Assembly (NCBI RefSeq): GCF_900106835.1
Contig: NZ_FNNR01000002.1
Coordinates: 62,001-126,000, forward strand
Source of the DNA: Arthrobacter sp. cf158
GTDB lineage: Bacteria; Actinomycetota; Actinomycetes; Actinomycetales; Micrococcaceae
Reading direction: 5' to 3'
DNA length: 64,000 nucleotides
Shown here: in pieces, positions 18,788 through 29,379 of the stretch
Layout: each line of letters opens with the position of its first letter
Position numbering within the stretch: the stretch's first letter is position 1
Made by a program: the position numbers and the translations under genes
The notes under the pieces: generated by a model
Told to the model about the DNA's origin: nothing
Seen by the model: only the letters and a program-made list of their open reading frames with translations
Databases searched by the model: none

Positions 18788-21096
18788 GGACGCCCATCTC
18801 GACGTACCGGCTCCAAATCCGTCCGGAGTTGACGCTGCAGGACGCTGCGCAGCTTACGGGCTACCTGCGGTCCCTTGGAGTCGACTGGGTGTATGTCTCA
18901 CCAATCCTCACCGCGGAGGAGGGCTCGGATCACGGCTATGACGTCACCGATCCCACCACCGTGGATCCTTCGCGAGGCGGCCCCGAAGGGCTTGCTGCCC
19001 TGTCCAAGGCCGCCCGCGAACAGGGCCTGGGCATCTTGGCCGACATTGTGCCAAACCACATGGGTGTTGCCACCCCCGGGCAGAATGCCTGGTGGTGGCA
19101 GCTTCTGAAGGAAGGGCGCACGTCCAAGTACGCTGAAGCCTTCGACGTCGATTGGGACTTCGGCGGCGGGAGGATCCGGATTCCGATTCTGGGTAACGAC
19201 GACGAGCTGGACCAGCTCAGGATCGTTGACGGCGAACTGCACTACTACGATCACCGCCTTCCCCTGGCTGACGGCACCTACAGCGACGGGGACAGCCCCC
19301 AGGACGTCCACGCGCGGCAGCACTATCAGCTGGTGGGGTGGCGCAGGGCCGACGCTGAACTGAACTATCGCCGGTTCTTCGCGGTGAACACCTTGGCCGG
19401 CCTGCGCGTAGAGGTGCCGTGGGTGTTTGATGAATCCCACCAAGAGATCGTGCGCTGGTTCCGTGAAGGGCTGGTGGACGGCCTCAGGATCGACCACCCG
19501 GACGGTTTGGCAGACCCCGAAGGCTACCTGGCGAGGCTGCGGGAAGCCACGGGCAGCGCGTATCTACTGGTGGAGAAGATCCTGGAGCCGGGGGAGCAGC
19601 TGCCGGACACCTTCGATTGTGAAGGCACCACAGGATACGACGCCCTCGCTGACGTGGACCGCCTCTTTGTGGATCCCGCAGCCGAAGAGTATCTCGATTC
19701 CCTGGACGCCAGATTGCGGGACACCGAACAGCCAGCGGATTACGGCGACATGATCCATGGGACCAAACGCCGTATCGCGGACGGCATCCTGCGCTCGGAG
19801 GTTCTCAGGCTGGCGCGTCTGGTTCCGGAGTCCTTGGGGCTTCCTGTGGAGAAGGTGGCCGATGCGATCGCCGAAGTCATCTGCTGCTTCCCCATCTACC
19901 GGACGTACCTTCCCTACGGTCGGGAAGTCCTGGAGGAATCCATCGGTCACGCCGCCGAGAACCGGGCAGACCTGAAAGCTGTGCTGGAAGACCTGAAGCC
20001 ACTGCTGCTGGACCGTGACGGGGCGTTGGCCCGGCGTTTCCAGCAGACTTCGGGCATGGTGATGGCCAAGGGGGTAGAGGACACGGCGTTCTTCCGCTTC
20101 ACCCGGCTGGGCACGCTGACTGAAGTGGGTGCAGACCCTACCGAGTTTGCTGTCACCACTCCGGATTTCCACGAGCGGATGGCCCGCCGCCAAGCGGAGC
20201 TGCCGCTCTCCATGACCACGCTGAGCACTCACGACACCAAGCGCAGCGAGGATGCCCGGGCGCGGATTTCGGTGATTTCCGAGGCAGTCCCGGAATGGGA
20301 ACTGTTCCTTGGAACGGTCCAGGAACTGGCACCGATCCCGGACGGACCGCTGGCTGCCCTTATTTGGCAGTCGATTGTCGGGGCATGGCCGGCAGACCGC
20401 GGTCGTCTGCAGGCATATGCCTTGAAGGCGGCCCGCGAGGCAGGCAATTCCACCAACTGGACCGATCCCGACGCCGACTTCGAACGCCACCTGGCTGCCG
20501 CCGTCGACGCCGTTTTTGATGTCCCGGAGGTTGCTGCAGCCCTGGAGAACTTCGTTGCCGAGCTCGAACCGTACGGCACCTCCAACTCTTTGTCTGCGAA
20601 GCTGGTCCAGCTGACCATGCCCGGTGTCCCGGACGTCTACCAGGGCACTGAGTTCAGGGATGGTTCCTTGACCGACCCCGACAACCGTCGGCCGGTGGAC
20701 TTTCAAGCCCGCATGGAGGCGCTGGCGGAGTTGGACCAAGGCGCCAAGCCCGCTGCCACCGAGGAATCCGCCAAGCTTCTTGTTGTTTCCCGGGCCTTGA
20801 GGTTGCGCCGGGACCGCCCTGAACTGTTTGGTGGCTACCGCGCTGTGGAAGTTCGTGGTGAGGCCGCGGCACACGTGGTTGCTTTCGACCGTGGAGCGGA
20901 AGCGCCGGGTGCTGTGACGGTCGGTACTCGCTTGCCCAAGCGCTTGGAAGCCGAAGGTGGCTGGCGCAACACGTCCATTGAGCTGACAACCAACGTTCGG
21001 GACGAACTCACCGGAGCCACATACGGTGCCGGCTCTGTCCCGGTGGGCACCATGTTGGAGCAGTATCCGGTGGCCCTGTTGGTGCCCACAGACTGA
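18784..21096 (+). CDS. treY: Maltooligosyl trehalose synthase
   Basis: GH13 enzyme that rearranges the reducing end of a maltodextrin to a trehalose-type linkage. The 770-residue product shows [60 protein letters not shown] (nucleophile Asp), the Glu region [29 protein letters not shown] and [12 protein letters not shown], all standard for TreY. Its 4-bp overlap with glgX indicates coupled translation. Confidence 0.96.
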   Translation: MRTPISTYRLQIRPELTLQDAAQLTGYLRSLGVDWVYVSPILTAEEGSDHGYDVTDPTTVDPSRGGPEGLAALSKAAREQGLGILADIVPNHMGVATPGQNAWWWQLLKEGRTSKYAEAFDVDWDFGGGRIRIPILGNDDELDQLRIVDGELHYYDHRLPLADGTYSDGDSPQDVHARQHYQLVGWRRADAELNYRRFFAVNTLAGLRVEVPWVFDESHQEIVRWFREGLVDGLRIDHPDGLADPEGYLARLREATGSAYLLVEKILEPGEQLPDTFDCEGTTGYDALADVDRLFVDPAAEEYLDSLDARLRDTEQPADYGDMIHGTKRRIADGILRSEVLRLARLVPESLGLPVEKVADAIAEVICCFPIYRTYLPYGREVLEESIGHAAENRADLKAVLEDLKPLLLDRDGALARRFQQTSGMVMAKGVEDTAFFRFTRLGTLTEVGADPTEFAVTTPDFHERMARRQAELPLSMTTLSTHDTKRSEDARARISVISEAVPEWELFLGTVQELAPIPDGPLAALIWQSIVGAWPADRGRLQAYALKAAREAGNSTNWTDPDADFERHLAAAVDAVFDVPEVAAALENFVAELEPYGTSNSLSAKLVQLTMPGVPDVYQGTEFRDGSLTDPDNRRPVDFQARMEALAELDQGAKPAATEESAKLLVVSRALRLRRDRPELFGGYRAVEVRGEAAAHVVAFDRGAEAPGAVTVGTRLPKRLEAEGGWRNTSIELTTNVRDELTGATYGAGSVPVGTMLEQYPVALLVPTD

Positions 21097-21153
21097 TTCG
21101 CGAACCACCCACACCATCACTGCAACGAACGCTTGAGATTACGTACAGGGAGC

Positions 21154-22929
21154 ATGATGCTGGAGCACGCTGCTGGAAAAGACCGTTTCGACGTCTGGGC
21201 GCCTGACGCCGGGTCGGTCCGGTTGCTCGCGGACGGCCGCGAGTACGCCATGGAACAACATCACGACGGCGCCGCCACCGGTTGGTGGCGCGCGCCGGCT
21301 GACGCTGTGGCAGGGGAAGCTGACGGACTGCGCTATGGCTACCTCGTGGACGGGGAAGGGCCGTTTCCCGATCCCCGTTCGCGGAGGGTACCGGACGGCG
21401 TTCACGGCTTGTCCGCCACGTTCAATCCCGACGCCCATGCCTGGAAAGATTCCGGCTGGAAGGGACGCAGCCTCCAAGGCTCCGTCATCTACGAACTCCA
21501 CGTGGGAACCTTCACCCCGGAGGGCACGCTTGATGCGGCCGTCGGGAAACTGGACTACCTGGTGGACCTCGGCGTCGATTTCGTTGAGTTGCTCCCGGTC
21601 AACGGCTTCAACGGAGTCCACAACTGGGGCTACGACGGCGTCCTGTGGTATGCCGTCCACGAGCCCTATGGTGGTCCGGCCGCTTACCAACGATTCGTTG
21701 ATGCGGCGCACGCAGTGGGACTGGGCGTCATCCAGGACGTTGTCTACAACCACCTCGGGCCCAGCGGAAACTATCTGCCCAAGTTCGGGCCCTACCTGAA
21801 ATCGGGGGAGGGCAACACCTGGGGTGACTCCGTGAACCTTGACGGCCCGGGCTCTGACGATGTGCGCCGCTACATCCTGGAGAACGCCGCGATGTGGCTC
21901 CGCGATTACCACGTGGATGGCCTGCGACTCGATGCAGTCCATGCACTGCGGGACGAACGGGCAGTGCACATCCTCGAGGAATTTGGGGCCTTGGCGGACC
22001 AGATCGAGGCCGAGACGGGAATCCCAAAGACCCTGATCGCGGAATCGGACCTGAACAATCCGCGGCTCATCTACCCCCGCAAGGACAATGGTTATGGGCT
22101 GGAAGGCCAATGGAGCGACGACTTCCATCACGCCCTCCACGTCAACCTCAGCGGTGAGACCACCGGGTATTATTCGGACTTCGACTCGCTCGCAGTCCTG
22201 GCGAAGGTCCTGGAGCACGGATTCCTCCATGACGGCAGTTATTCCAGTTTCCGCGGGCGGCACCATGGCAGGCCCATTCGGCATGACCTGGCCCATCCGT
22301 CGGCCTTGGTGGTCTGCCTCCAGAACCACGATCAAATTGGCAACCGGGCCATTGGAGACCGGCTCACTGCATCTGTGCCTGTCGGCAAACTGGCCATCGG
22401 CGCAGTGCTGACCATGACGTCACCCTTCACCCCCATGCTGTTCATGGGGGAGGAGTTTGGCGCGTCCACACCATGGCAGTTCTTCACCTCGCATCCGGAA
22501 CCGGAGCTTGGCAAAGCAACAGCCGAGGGGCGGATTAAGGAGTTTGAGCGAATGGGCTGGGATCCATCCGTTGTTCCAGACCCCCAGGATCCGGAAACAT
22601 TCCACCGCTCCAAGCTCACGTGGGACGAAGCCGGCGAAGGGGATCACGCGCGCCTGCTCCAGCTGTATAAGGATTTAGCACAGCTGCGCCGCAACACGCC
22701 TGAGTTGGTGGACGGCGGTTTCGGGGGGACGTCCGTCGAGTTCGACGACGACGAACACTGGCTGCAGTTCTCCCGCGGCAACGTTCGGGTGGTGTGCAAC
22801 TTCGGGGATCAAGCACTCGGGACACCACTGGACGGCTCCGTTTTGCTGGCCACCGACCCCCAGGCAGCCTTGGACGAGGGCACCTTGAGGCTTCCCGGCG
22901 CCAGCGCCGCCGTCGTCCGTTTTAACTGA
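21154..22929 (+). CDS. treZ: Maltooligosyl trehalose trehalohydrolase
   Basis: GH13 enzyme that releases free trehalose from the TreY product. I choose ATG 21154 or the adjacent 21157 (about 591 residues) because AGGGAG is just upstream; the frame is open from a TTG at 21133. Seen: an N-terminal [13 protein letters not shown] domain, [17 protein letters not shown], the barrel motifs [27 protein letters not shown] (nucleophile), [12 protein letters not shown] (acid Glu), [12 protein letters not shown] and [14 protein letters not shown]. The three-gene set makes trehalose from glycogen without UDP-glucose. Confidence 0.95.
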   Translation: MMLEHAAGKDRFDVWAPDAGSVRLLADGREYAMEQHHDGAATGWWRAPADAVAGEADGLRYGYLVDGEGPFPDPRSRRVPDGVHGLSATFNPDAHAWKDSGWKGRSLQGSVIYELHVGTFTPEGTLDAAVGKLDYLVDLGVDFVELLPVNGFNGVHNWGYDGVLWYAVHEPYGGPAAYQRFVDAAHAVGLGVIQDVVYNHLGPSGNYLPKFGPYLKSGEGNTWGDSVNLDGPGSDDVRRYILENAAMWLRDYHVDGLRLDAVHALRDERAVHILEEFGALADQIEAETGIPKTLIAESDLNNPRLIYPRKDNGYGLEGQWSDDFHHALHVNLSGETTGYYSDFDSLAVLAKVLEHGFLHDGSYSSFRGRHHGRPIRHDLAHPSALVVCLQNHDQIGNRAIGDRLTASVPVGKLAIGAVLTMTSPFTPMLFMGEEFGASTPWQFFTSHPEPELGKATAEGRIKEFERMGWDPSVVPDPQDPETFHRSKLTWDEAGEGDHARLLQLYKDLAQLRRNTPELVDGGFGGTSVEFDDDEHWLQFSRGNVRVVCNFGDQALGTPLDGSVLLATDPQAALDEGTLRLPGASAAVVRFN

Positions 22930-22945
22930 CCTGATCAGAACTGAA

Positions 22946-22990
22946 GGTGACGGCGCCCACATAGCGGACGGCGCCGTCACCGTTTGTTTG
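22946..22990 (+). terminator. Terminator after treZ
   Basis: GGTGACGGCGCC and its exact complement GGCGCCGTCACC form a 12-bp stem around a 12-nt loop, followed by GTTTGTTTG. Ends the trehalose operon. Confidence 0.85.
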
Positions 22991-23011
22991 TGCAGTGGCA
23001 GGATGGAACGT

Positions 23012-24049
<1,038 letters not shown>

Positions 24050-24065
24050 CCTTCGGACGGTGACA

Positions 24066-24112
24066 CAAACAGCAGGGGCCGGGCGGGAACAAAACCGGTC
24101 CCTGCTGTGTTG
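24066..24112 (+). terminator. Probable terminator after the aldo/keto reductase
   Basis: AACAGCAGGG and CCCTGCTGT-type arms, with an inner CCGG/CCGG pair, make a long stem 20 bp past the stop. The T-tract is weak (TGTTGGTT). Confidence 0.55.
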
Positions 24113-24217
24113 GTTACAATGCAAGTGTGCGCCGAATGGCGCCGTGCCAATTAGTCGCGCCCTGGACTCAGTCAGGGATTCGCCTGGCACCTGAGGTTAT
24201 TTCTCAAAAGGAGTTCC

Positions 24218-25303
24218 GTGTCTTCACATCCGATTCGTGTTGCCATTGTCGGTGTAGGTAACTGCGCCGCATCGCTGGTCCAAGGTGTTCAGTACTACCG
24301 CGACGCTGACCCGAAGGCCACCATCCCGGGTCTGATGCACGTCGAGTTCGGGCAGTACCACGTCAACGACGTCCACTTCGTCGCAGCTTTCGACGTCGAC
24401 AGCAAGAAGGTGGGACTGGACCTTGCAGACGCCATCGGCGCCAGCGAAAACAACACCATCAAGATCGCCGACGTTCCTGCAACGGGCGTGACCGTCCAGC
24501 GTGGCCACACCCTCGACGGCCTGGGCAAGTACTACCGCGAGACCATCGTTGAGGCACCGGAAGAAGCTGTGGACATCGTCGCAGCCCTCCGTGAAGCCAA
24601 AGCTGACGTCATGGTCTGCTACCTGCCGGTCGGTTCGGACCAGGCTGCCAAGTTCTACGCCCAGTGCGCCATCGACGCCGGTGTTGCGTTCGTGAATGCG
24701 CTTCCGGTCTTCATTGCCGGCACCAAGGAGTGGGCTGACAAGTTCACCGAGGCCGGTGTGCCGATCGTTGGCGACGACATCAAGAGCCAGATCGGTGCCA
24801 CCATCACGCACCGCGTCATGGCCAAGCTCTTCGAAGACCGTGGCGTCACCCTGGACCGCACGTACCAGCTGAACGTCGGCGGCAACATGGACTTCAAGAA
24901 CATGCTGGAGCGCGACCGCCTGGAGTCGAAGAAGATCTCCAAGACGCAGGCTGTGACCTCCAACGTTGAGGCCGAACTGCACGCCGACGACGTCCACATT
25001 GGACCGTCGGACTACGTTGCCTGGCTCGATGACCGCAAGTGGGCTTTCGTCCGCCTCGAGGGCCGCAACTTCGGCGACGCCCCCGTGTCCCTCGAATACA
25101 AGCTCGAGGTATGGGATTCCCCGAACTCCGCCGGTGTGATCATCGACGCCATCCGCGCCGCCAAGATCGGTTTGGACCGCGGCATCGGTGGCCCGCTGCT
25201 CTCCGCGTCCAGCTACTTCATGAAGTCGCCGCCGGAGCAGTTCAACGACGACATCGCCCGCGACAAGGTTGAAGCCTTCATCCGCGGCGACATCGAACGC
25301 TAA
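24218..25303 (+). CDS. ino1: Inositol-1-phosphate synthase
   Basis: NAD-dependent cyclization of glucose-6-phosphate to myo-inositol-1-phosphate, precursor of phosphatidylinositol and of mycothiol. The 361-residue product is the short actinobacterial form: [20 protein letters not shown] (NAD site), [35 protein letters not shown] and [16 protein letters not shown] at 24218 follows AAGGAG. mshA, which uses the product in mycothiol synthesis, lies 2.2 kb away on the other strand. Confidence 0.95.
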   Translation: MSSHPIRVAIVGVGNCAASLVQGVQYYRDADPKATIPGLMHVEFGQYHVNDVHFVAAFDVDSKKVGLDLADAIGASENNTIKIADVPATGVTVQRGHTLDGLGKYYRETIVEAPEEAVDIVAALREAKADVMVCYLPVGSDQAAKFYAQCAIDAGVAFVNALPVFIAGTKEWADKFTEAGVPIVGDDIKSQIGATITHRVMAKLFEDRGVTLDRTYQLNVGGNMDFKNMLERDRLESKKISKTQAVTSNVEAELHADDVHIGPSDYVAWLDDRKWAFVRLEGRNFGDAPVSLEYKLEVWDSPNSAGVIIDAIRAAKIGLDRGIGGPLLSASSYFMKSPPEQFNDDIARDKVEAFIRGDIER

Positions 25304-25320
25304 ATCCCGACGCTTCGACC

Positions 25321-25356
25321 AAGCGCCCTTCCACACATGCGGGAGGGCGCTTTGTC
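25321..25356 (+). terminator. Terminator after ino1
   Basis: AAGCGCCCT and AGGGCGCTT form a 9-bp stem with a 14-nt loop, 17 bp past the stop, followed by TGTCG; T-tract short. Confidence 0.65.
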
Positions 25357-25363
25357 GTATCCG

Positions 25364-25474
25364 GACGCTCTCTCACCTTTTGGGTGTTTTGGTGGGACGC
25401 TCTCTCACCTTTTGGGTGTTTTGGTGGGACGCTCTCTCACCTTTTGGGTGTTTTGGTGGGACGCTCTCTCACCC
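25364..25474. repeat. Tandem repeat array A: 32-bp unit, three perfect copies plus a partial
   Basis: Identical 32-bp units start at 25364, 25396 and 25428; a fourth, partial unit runs 25460-25474. Each unit begins GACGCTCTCTCACC and continues TTTTGGGTGTTTTGGTGG. The period is not a multiple of 3 and no unique spacers separate the copies, so it is neither coding nor CRISPR. It lies just after the ino1 terminator in the convergent gap ino1/fhs. Confidence 0.95.
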
Positions 25475-25540
25475 TTCGCTCAGCGTCAACGACGACGGCA
25501 CCTACGTGATCGCCGACGTTGGCCAGGAGTTCCGACATAG

Positions 25541-25686
25541 GTGAGAGAGGGTTTGGGTGGGGCGCGCGATGGGTGAGAGAGGGTTTGGGTGGGGCGCGCG
25601 ATGGGTGAGAGAGGGTTTGGGTGGGGCCTGCTATTGGTGAGAGAGGGTTTGGGTGGGGCGCGCGATGGGTGAGAGAGGGTTTGGGC
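25541..25686. repeat. Tandem repeat array B: 32-bp unit, four copies plus a partial
   Basis: Units start at 25541, 25573, 25605, 25637 and 25669 (partial). Each reads GTGAGAGAGGGTTTGGGTGG followed by GGCGCGCGATGG; the third copy is changed near its end (GGCCTGCTATTG). The period equals that of array A, and the core GGTGAGAGAG is the reverse complement of array A's CTCTCTCACC, while TTTGGGTG keeps the same orientation in both. Array B lies 15 bp past the fhs stop. The 66 bp between the arrays are unique. Confidence 0.95.
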
Positions 25687-25701
25687 CCTGCCCGGGGAGG
25701 C

Positions 25702-27390
25702 CTAGAACAAGCCGGTGGGCTGACCCTCGGCGTCCACGTCCATGCGCATCGCAGCCGGCTCCTTGGGCAAGCCGGGCATGGTCATGACAGCGCCGGTCAA
25801 GGCAACGATGAACCCGGCACCGGTCTTGGGAATGAGTTCGCGCACATGGACCCTGAAGCCCTTGGGGGCACCCAACCTGGAGGCGTCATCCGTGAAGGAA
25901 TACTGCGTCTTGGCCATGCAAATTGGGAACCCGGACCAGCCGTTTTTCTCGATCTCGGCCAGGCGCCTCAATGCGGGAACGGAGAATTCGACGCCGTCGG
26001 CCCCGTAGATCTCTTGCGCAATGGTCCGGATTTTGTCCTCCACTCCCATGTCCAGCGGGTACAAATGGTGGAAGCCGGATGGTGAGTCAATCGCAGCAGC
26101 TACTTTGGCAGCGAGCTGGTCACCGCCGTCGCCTCCACCGCCGCGGCCCCAAACATCGGCGACGGCGGCCTCCACGCCTTCCGCTGCGCACCATGCCAGC
26201 AGCCACTCCAGTTCTTCGGGGGTGTCAGTGGCGAACTTGTTGATGGAGACCACTGGTGAGATGCCGAATTTTGCCACGTTGCCAACGTGCCTCTTCAGGT
26301 TCTCCACACCGGCGGCCACGGCGTCGACGTTGGGTTCGCTGAGTTGTTCCTTGGGGACGCCGCCCTGCATCTTGAGCGCGCGGATGGTTGCGACTATAAC
26401 GACGGCGGATGGTGCCACCTCTGCGATCCGTGCCTTGATGTCCATGTACTTTTCGGCGCCAAGGTCGGCACCGAATCCTGCTTCGGTGACAACGATGTCA
26501 GCCAGTTGCATTGCGGTGCGGGTGGCGATCAAGGAGTTGCAGCCGTGGGCAATGTTGGCAAACGGCCCGCCATGCACCAACGCGGGAGTCCCGGCGATGG
26601 TTTGGACGAGGTTGGGCTTGATGGCGTCCTTTAAGAGCATCGTCAGCGCACCCTCAACCCCCAGGTCCGCCACGGTCACTGGTGCGCGATCGTAGGTGTA
26701 CCCAAAGGTGATCCGGCCCAGCCGGGAGCGGAGGTCATCGAGGTCTCTGGCCAGGCAGAAAACGGCCATGATTTCGGAGGCGACCGTGATGTCAAAACCA
26801 TCCTGGCGGGGCACGCCCTGCGCTGGGCCGCCGAGTCCGATGATGACTTCCCGAAGTGAGCGGTCGTTCATGTCCAGGACTCGTTTGAACGTCATGCGGC
26901 GCGGATCGATTCCGAGTTCGTTGCCCTGGAAAATGTGGTTGTCCACCAGCGCCATGAGTGCGTTGTTCGCCGACGTGATGGCGTGGAAGTCGCCGGTGAA
27001 GTGCAAATTGATGTCATCCATCGGCAGGACCTGGGAGTATCCGCCGCCGGTCGCCCCACCCTTCATGCCCAGAATCGGGCCGAGCGAAGGCTCGCGCAGT
27101 GCGATCATCACCTTGTGTCCTGCCCGGGCCAGGGAGTCGGCAAGGCCCACAGTGGTGGTGGACTTCCCTTCACCCGCTGGGGTAGGGGACATGGCGGACA
27201 CCAGCACCACTTTCCCTGGCGCCTTCCCGGCGGGGTGGACCAGTTTTGCCGGGTTGATCTTGGCCTTGTACGGCCCATAGAACTCCACTGCCTCTACGGA
27301 GATACCCGCGCGTTGGGCGATCTCCTCAATGGGCAGGATGGCGGCGTTGCGGGCGATTTCAAGATCGGTCTTGACCTTGTTCTCAGACAT
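25702..27390 (-). CDS. fhs: Formate-tetrahydrofolate ligase
   Basis: ATP-dependent formation of 10-formyl-THF from formate, feeding purine and fMet synthesis. The 562-residue product has the P-loop-like [18 protein letters not shown] at about 70-87, [20 protein letters not shown] (about 102-121), [14 protein letters not shown] and the C-terminal [22 protein letters not shown] at 27390 follows GAAGGA. It lies 104 bp downstream of mshA on the same strand and ends next to the repeat arrays. Confidence 0.97.
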   Translation of the reverse strand: MSENKVKTDLEIARNAAILPIEEIAQRAGISVEAVEFYGPYKAKINPAKLVHPAGKAPGKVVLVSAMSPTPAGEGKSTTTVGLADSLARAGHKVMIALREPSLGPILGMKGGATGGGYSQVLPMDDINLHFTGDFHAITSANNALMALVDNHIFQGNELGIDPRRMTFKRVLDMNDRSLREVIIGLGGPAQGVPRQDGFDITVASEIMAVFCLARDLDDLRSRLGRITFGYTYDRAPVTVADLGVEGALTMLLKDAIKPNLVQTIAGTPALVHGGPFANIAHGCNSLIATRTAMQLADIVVTEAGFGADLGAEKYMDIKARIAEVAPSAVVIVATIRALKMQGGVPKEQLSEPNVDAVAAGVENLKRHVGNVAKFGISPVVSINKFATDTPEELEWLLAWCAAEGVEAAVADVWGRGGGGDGGDQLAAKVAAAIDSPSGFHHLYPLDMGVEDKIRTIAQEIYGADGVEFSVPALRRLAEIEKNGWSGFPICMAKTQYSFTDDASRLGAPKGFRVHVRELIPKTGAGFIVALTGAVMTMPGLPKEPAAMRMDVDAEGQPTGLF

Positions 27391-27494
27391 CGTTGTCCTT
27401 CGGCTGGGTGTTCCCTTAGCGGGCTGGCGCTTGTGGCGTGCTTACGCTGTGCGGGTCAATCTACCAGCCGTGGGCTCGTATCCCGGGAAGGAAA

Positions 27495-28739
27495 TCAGCG
27501 CCGGGGCACCAACAGTCCGCTGACCGCCTCCCGATAGCTCTCCAGGGTGATGGCTGCCGTCCGTTGCCATCCGAAGGATTCGGCGTGGGTGGCCGCCAGC
27601 CTTCCCATGTCCTCACGGGTCTGGACATCGTCGTACAGGTCTTCGAGGGCGTCTGCCCAGTCCGAGGGGTCATGGCCGTCCACCAGGATGCCGGTCCGGC
27701 CGTCGGAGATGGCCCGGGAAAGCCCGCCGACGTTGGTCGCCACCACAGGGGTCCCGCACGCCTGTGCTTCCAACGCCACCAGGCCAAAAGACTCGCTGAA
27801 GGACGGCATGACCACCACGTCCGCCGAACGGAACCAGCTGGCGAGCTCCGGCGCCACAACGGGCGGGCGGTGTGTGACGACGTCGGCAAGTCCTGCATCC
27901 TCGATGATGTGCTGGAGGTTGAAGTCCTTGGCCCCGCTGAGAGATCCCAGGATGGTCATCTCCAAGTCGATGTCCGGCCGGCGCTTGCGCAGGATCCCGG
28001 CGGCTTTGACGAAAACCTGGGGCCCCTTGAGCCGCTGGATCCGTCCGGCGAAGAGGATATGGAAGCTGTCCGGCCGAACGTCACGTTCCCTGCGGGACTT
28101 GCGCCGGAACGATGGCGTGAATACTTTGAGGTCCACTCCGGGCGGCGCGACGTCGATGCGGTCAAGGTCCGCCCCATAGTGCGACACCAGTTCACCGGCT
28201 TCCGCAGGGGTGTTGGCCACCAGGCGCGAGGCTCCGTCCACAATCCGTTGTTCGCCTTCTTCGCGGCGCCGTGGTTCCGGGCGCTCGCCGGATTCGAGGA
28301 CGAGGTTCTTGACCTTTGCCATGGTGTGCATGGTGTGGACCAGCGGAACGCCCCACAGCTCGGATAACTCAAGCCCGGCCACGCCGGAAACCCAGTAGTG
28401 CGAGTGAATGGCGTCGTAGCGGCCATGGAGCTGCCGTTGCCGGATACGGTCGATTTCCTCCACCATCTGGTGCAGGAGGGCCGGCAGCTCTTCCTTTGGC
28501 ACTTTTCGACGAGGTCCGGCCGTCACGTTATGAACGCACACACCGGGCCCGGGGTGCTCGACGGCGGGCTGGCCGGCTTTGGTGGACCGCGTGAAGATCT
28601 CCACCTCCACGCCTGACTCTGCCAGTGCCATGGCCAGCGCCCTCACGTAGACGTTCATGCCGCCGGCATCCCCGGCTCCGGGCTGCTCCATGGGGGAGGT
28701 ATGCAACGACAGGAACGCCACACGACGGATCAATGGCAA
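27495..28739 (-). CDS. mshA: D-inositol-3-phosphate glycosyltransferase (mycothiol synthesis)
   Basis: GT4 enzyme joining GlcNAc from UDP-GlcNAc to inositol-3-phosphate, the first committed step of mycothiol. I choose TTG 28739 (414 residues) because AGGAGG lies six bases upstream; the frame is open from a GTG at 28769. Seen: LSLHTSPMEQPGAGDAGGMN, the MshA N-terminal hallmark; HSHYWVSGVAG; LFAGRIQRLKGP; and the E-x7-E region SESFGLVALEAQACGTPVVA. The convergent ino1 makes the inositol phosphate precursor. Confidence 0.93.
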   Translation of the reverse strand: MPLIRRVAFLSLHTSPMEQPGAGDAGGMNVYVRALAMALAESGVEVEIFTRSTKAGQPAVEHPGPGVCVHNVTAGPRRKVPKEELPALLHQMVEEIDRIRQRQLHGRYDAIHSHYWVSGVAGLELSELWGVPLVHTMHTMAKVKNLVLESGERPEPRRREEGEQRIVDGASRLVANTPAEAGELVSHYGADLDRIDVAPPGVDLKVFTPSFRRKSRRERDVRPDSFHILFAGRIQRLKGPQVFVKAAGILRKRRPDIDLEMTILGSLSGAKDFNLQHIIEDAGLADVVTHRPPVVAPELASWFRSADVVVMPSFSESFGLVALEAQACGTPVVATNVGGLSRAISDGRTGILVDGHDPSDWADALEDLYDDVQTREDMGRLAATHAESFGWQRTAAITLESYREAVSGLLVPRR

Positions 28740-28844
28740 CGTTTTCCTCCTGACACACTGCAAATTCACTTTTGCCCTGCAGAAAACACTACTCCTGCCG
28801 GCAAACGCTCTGTTCAGGCAAACCGGCTATGTGGACAAGGCTGC

Positions 28845-28850
28845 TAGCGT
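28845..28850 (+). promoter_or_regulatory. -10 TAGCGT for the GNAT gene, leaderless geometry
   Basis: TAGCGT ends 7 nt before GTG 28858; no Shine-Dalgarno. Confidence 0.5.
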
Positions 28851-28857
28851 GGCGGCT

Positions 28858-29367
28858 GTGAGCCAAGAACAGACTTTCGACATCCGCCCTGCAACTCCCG
28901 GGGACTGGCCCGGCATCTGGTCAGTCCTGGAACCGGTGATCCGGGAGGGCGAAACCTTTACGTGGGACCGCGATACCACTGAGGACGCTGCCCGGGCCAA
29001 GTGGATCAAGGACGCCCCTGGACAGACCTTTGTGGCAGTCCGCCAGGAGACCGGAGAGGTCCTTGGCACTGGCGAGTTCCACGCCAACCAAGCCGGTGGT
29101 GGAAGCCATGTGGCCAACGCCGGTTACATGGTGGGGGCGAAGCACAGTGGGCAGGGCATCGCACGGGCGTTGTGCGCGTACTCCTTGGCTGCGGCCAAGG
29201 CAGCAGGCTTCCATGCCATGCAGTACAACGCCGTGGTGGAAAGCAACGTCCGTGCGGTGTGGCTGTGGCAATCCATGGGCTTCAAGATCCTGGCCACGGT
29301 TCCCGAGGCGTTCAACCACCCGGAGATCGGGTACGTCGGCCTGCACGTGATGTACCGGAAGCTCTGA
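28858..29367 (+). CDS. GNAT-family N-acetyltransferase
   Basis: Acetyl-CoA-dependent acetyltransferase of unknown substrate. The frame is open from 28657, but GTG 28858 (169 residues, MSQEQTFDIRPATPGDW) is the first start with family homology and has a leaderless-type -10. The single GNAT fold shows GEVLGTGEFHAN, the acetyl-CoA loop GAKHSGQGIARALCAYS (Q/RxxGxG/A type) and VESNVRAVWLWQSMGFK. It resembles the phosphinothricin-type group. It is too short to be the two-domain MshD of mycothiol synthesis despite being beside mshA. Confidence 0.8.
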   Translation: MSQEQTFDIRPATPGDWPGIWSVLEPVIREGETFTWDRDTTEDAARAKWIKDAPGQTFVAVRQETGEVLGTGEFHANQAGGGSHVANAGYMVGAKHSGQGIARALCAYSLAAAKAAGFHAMQYNAVVESNVRAVWLWQSMGFKILATVPEAFNHPEIGYVGLHVMYRKL

Positions 29368-29379
29368 CTCCGGGCAGGG

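Noticed and set aside
25364..25686. CRISPR array
   Set aside because: The 32-bp units are directly adjacent without unique spacers and no cas genes are nearby.
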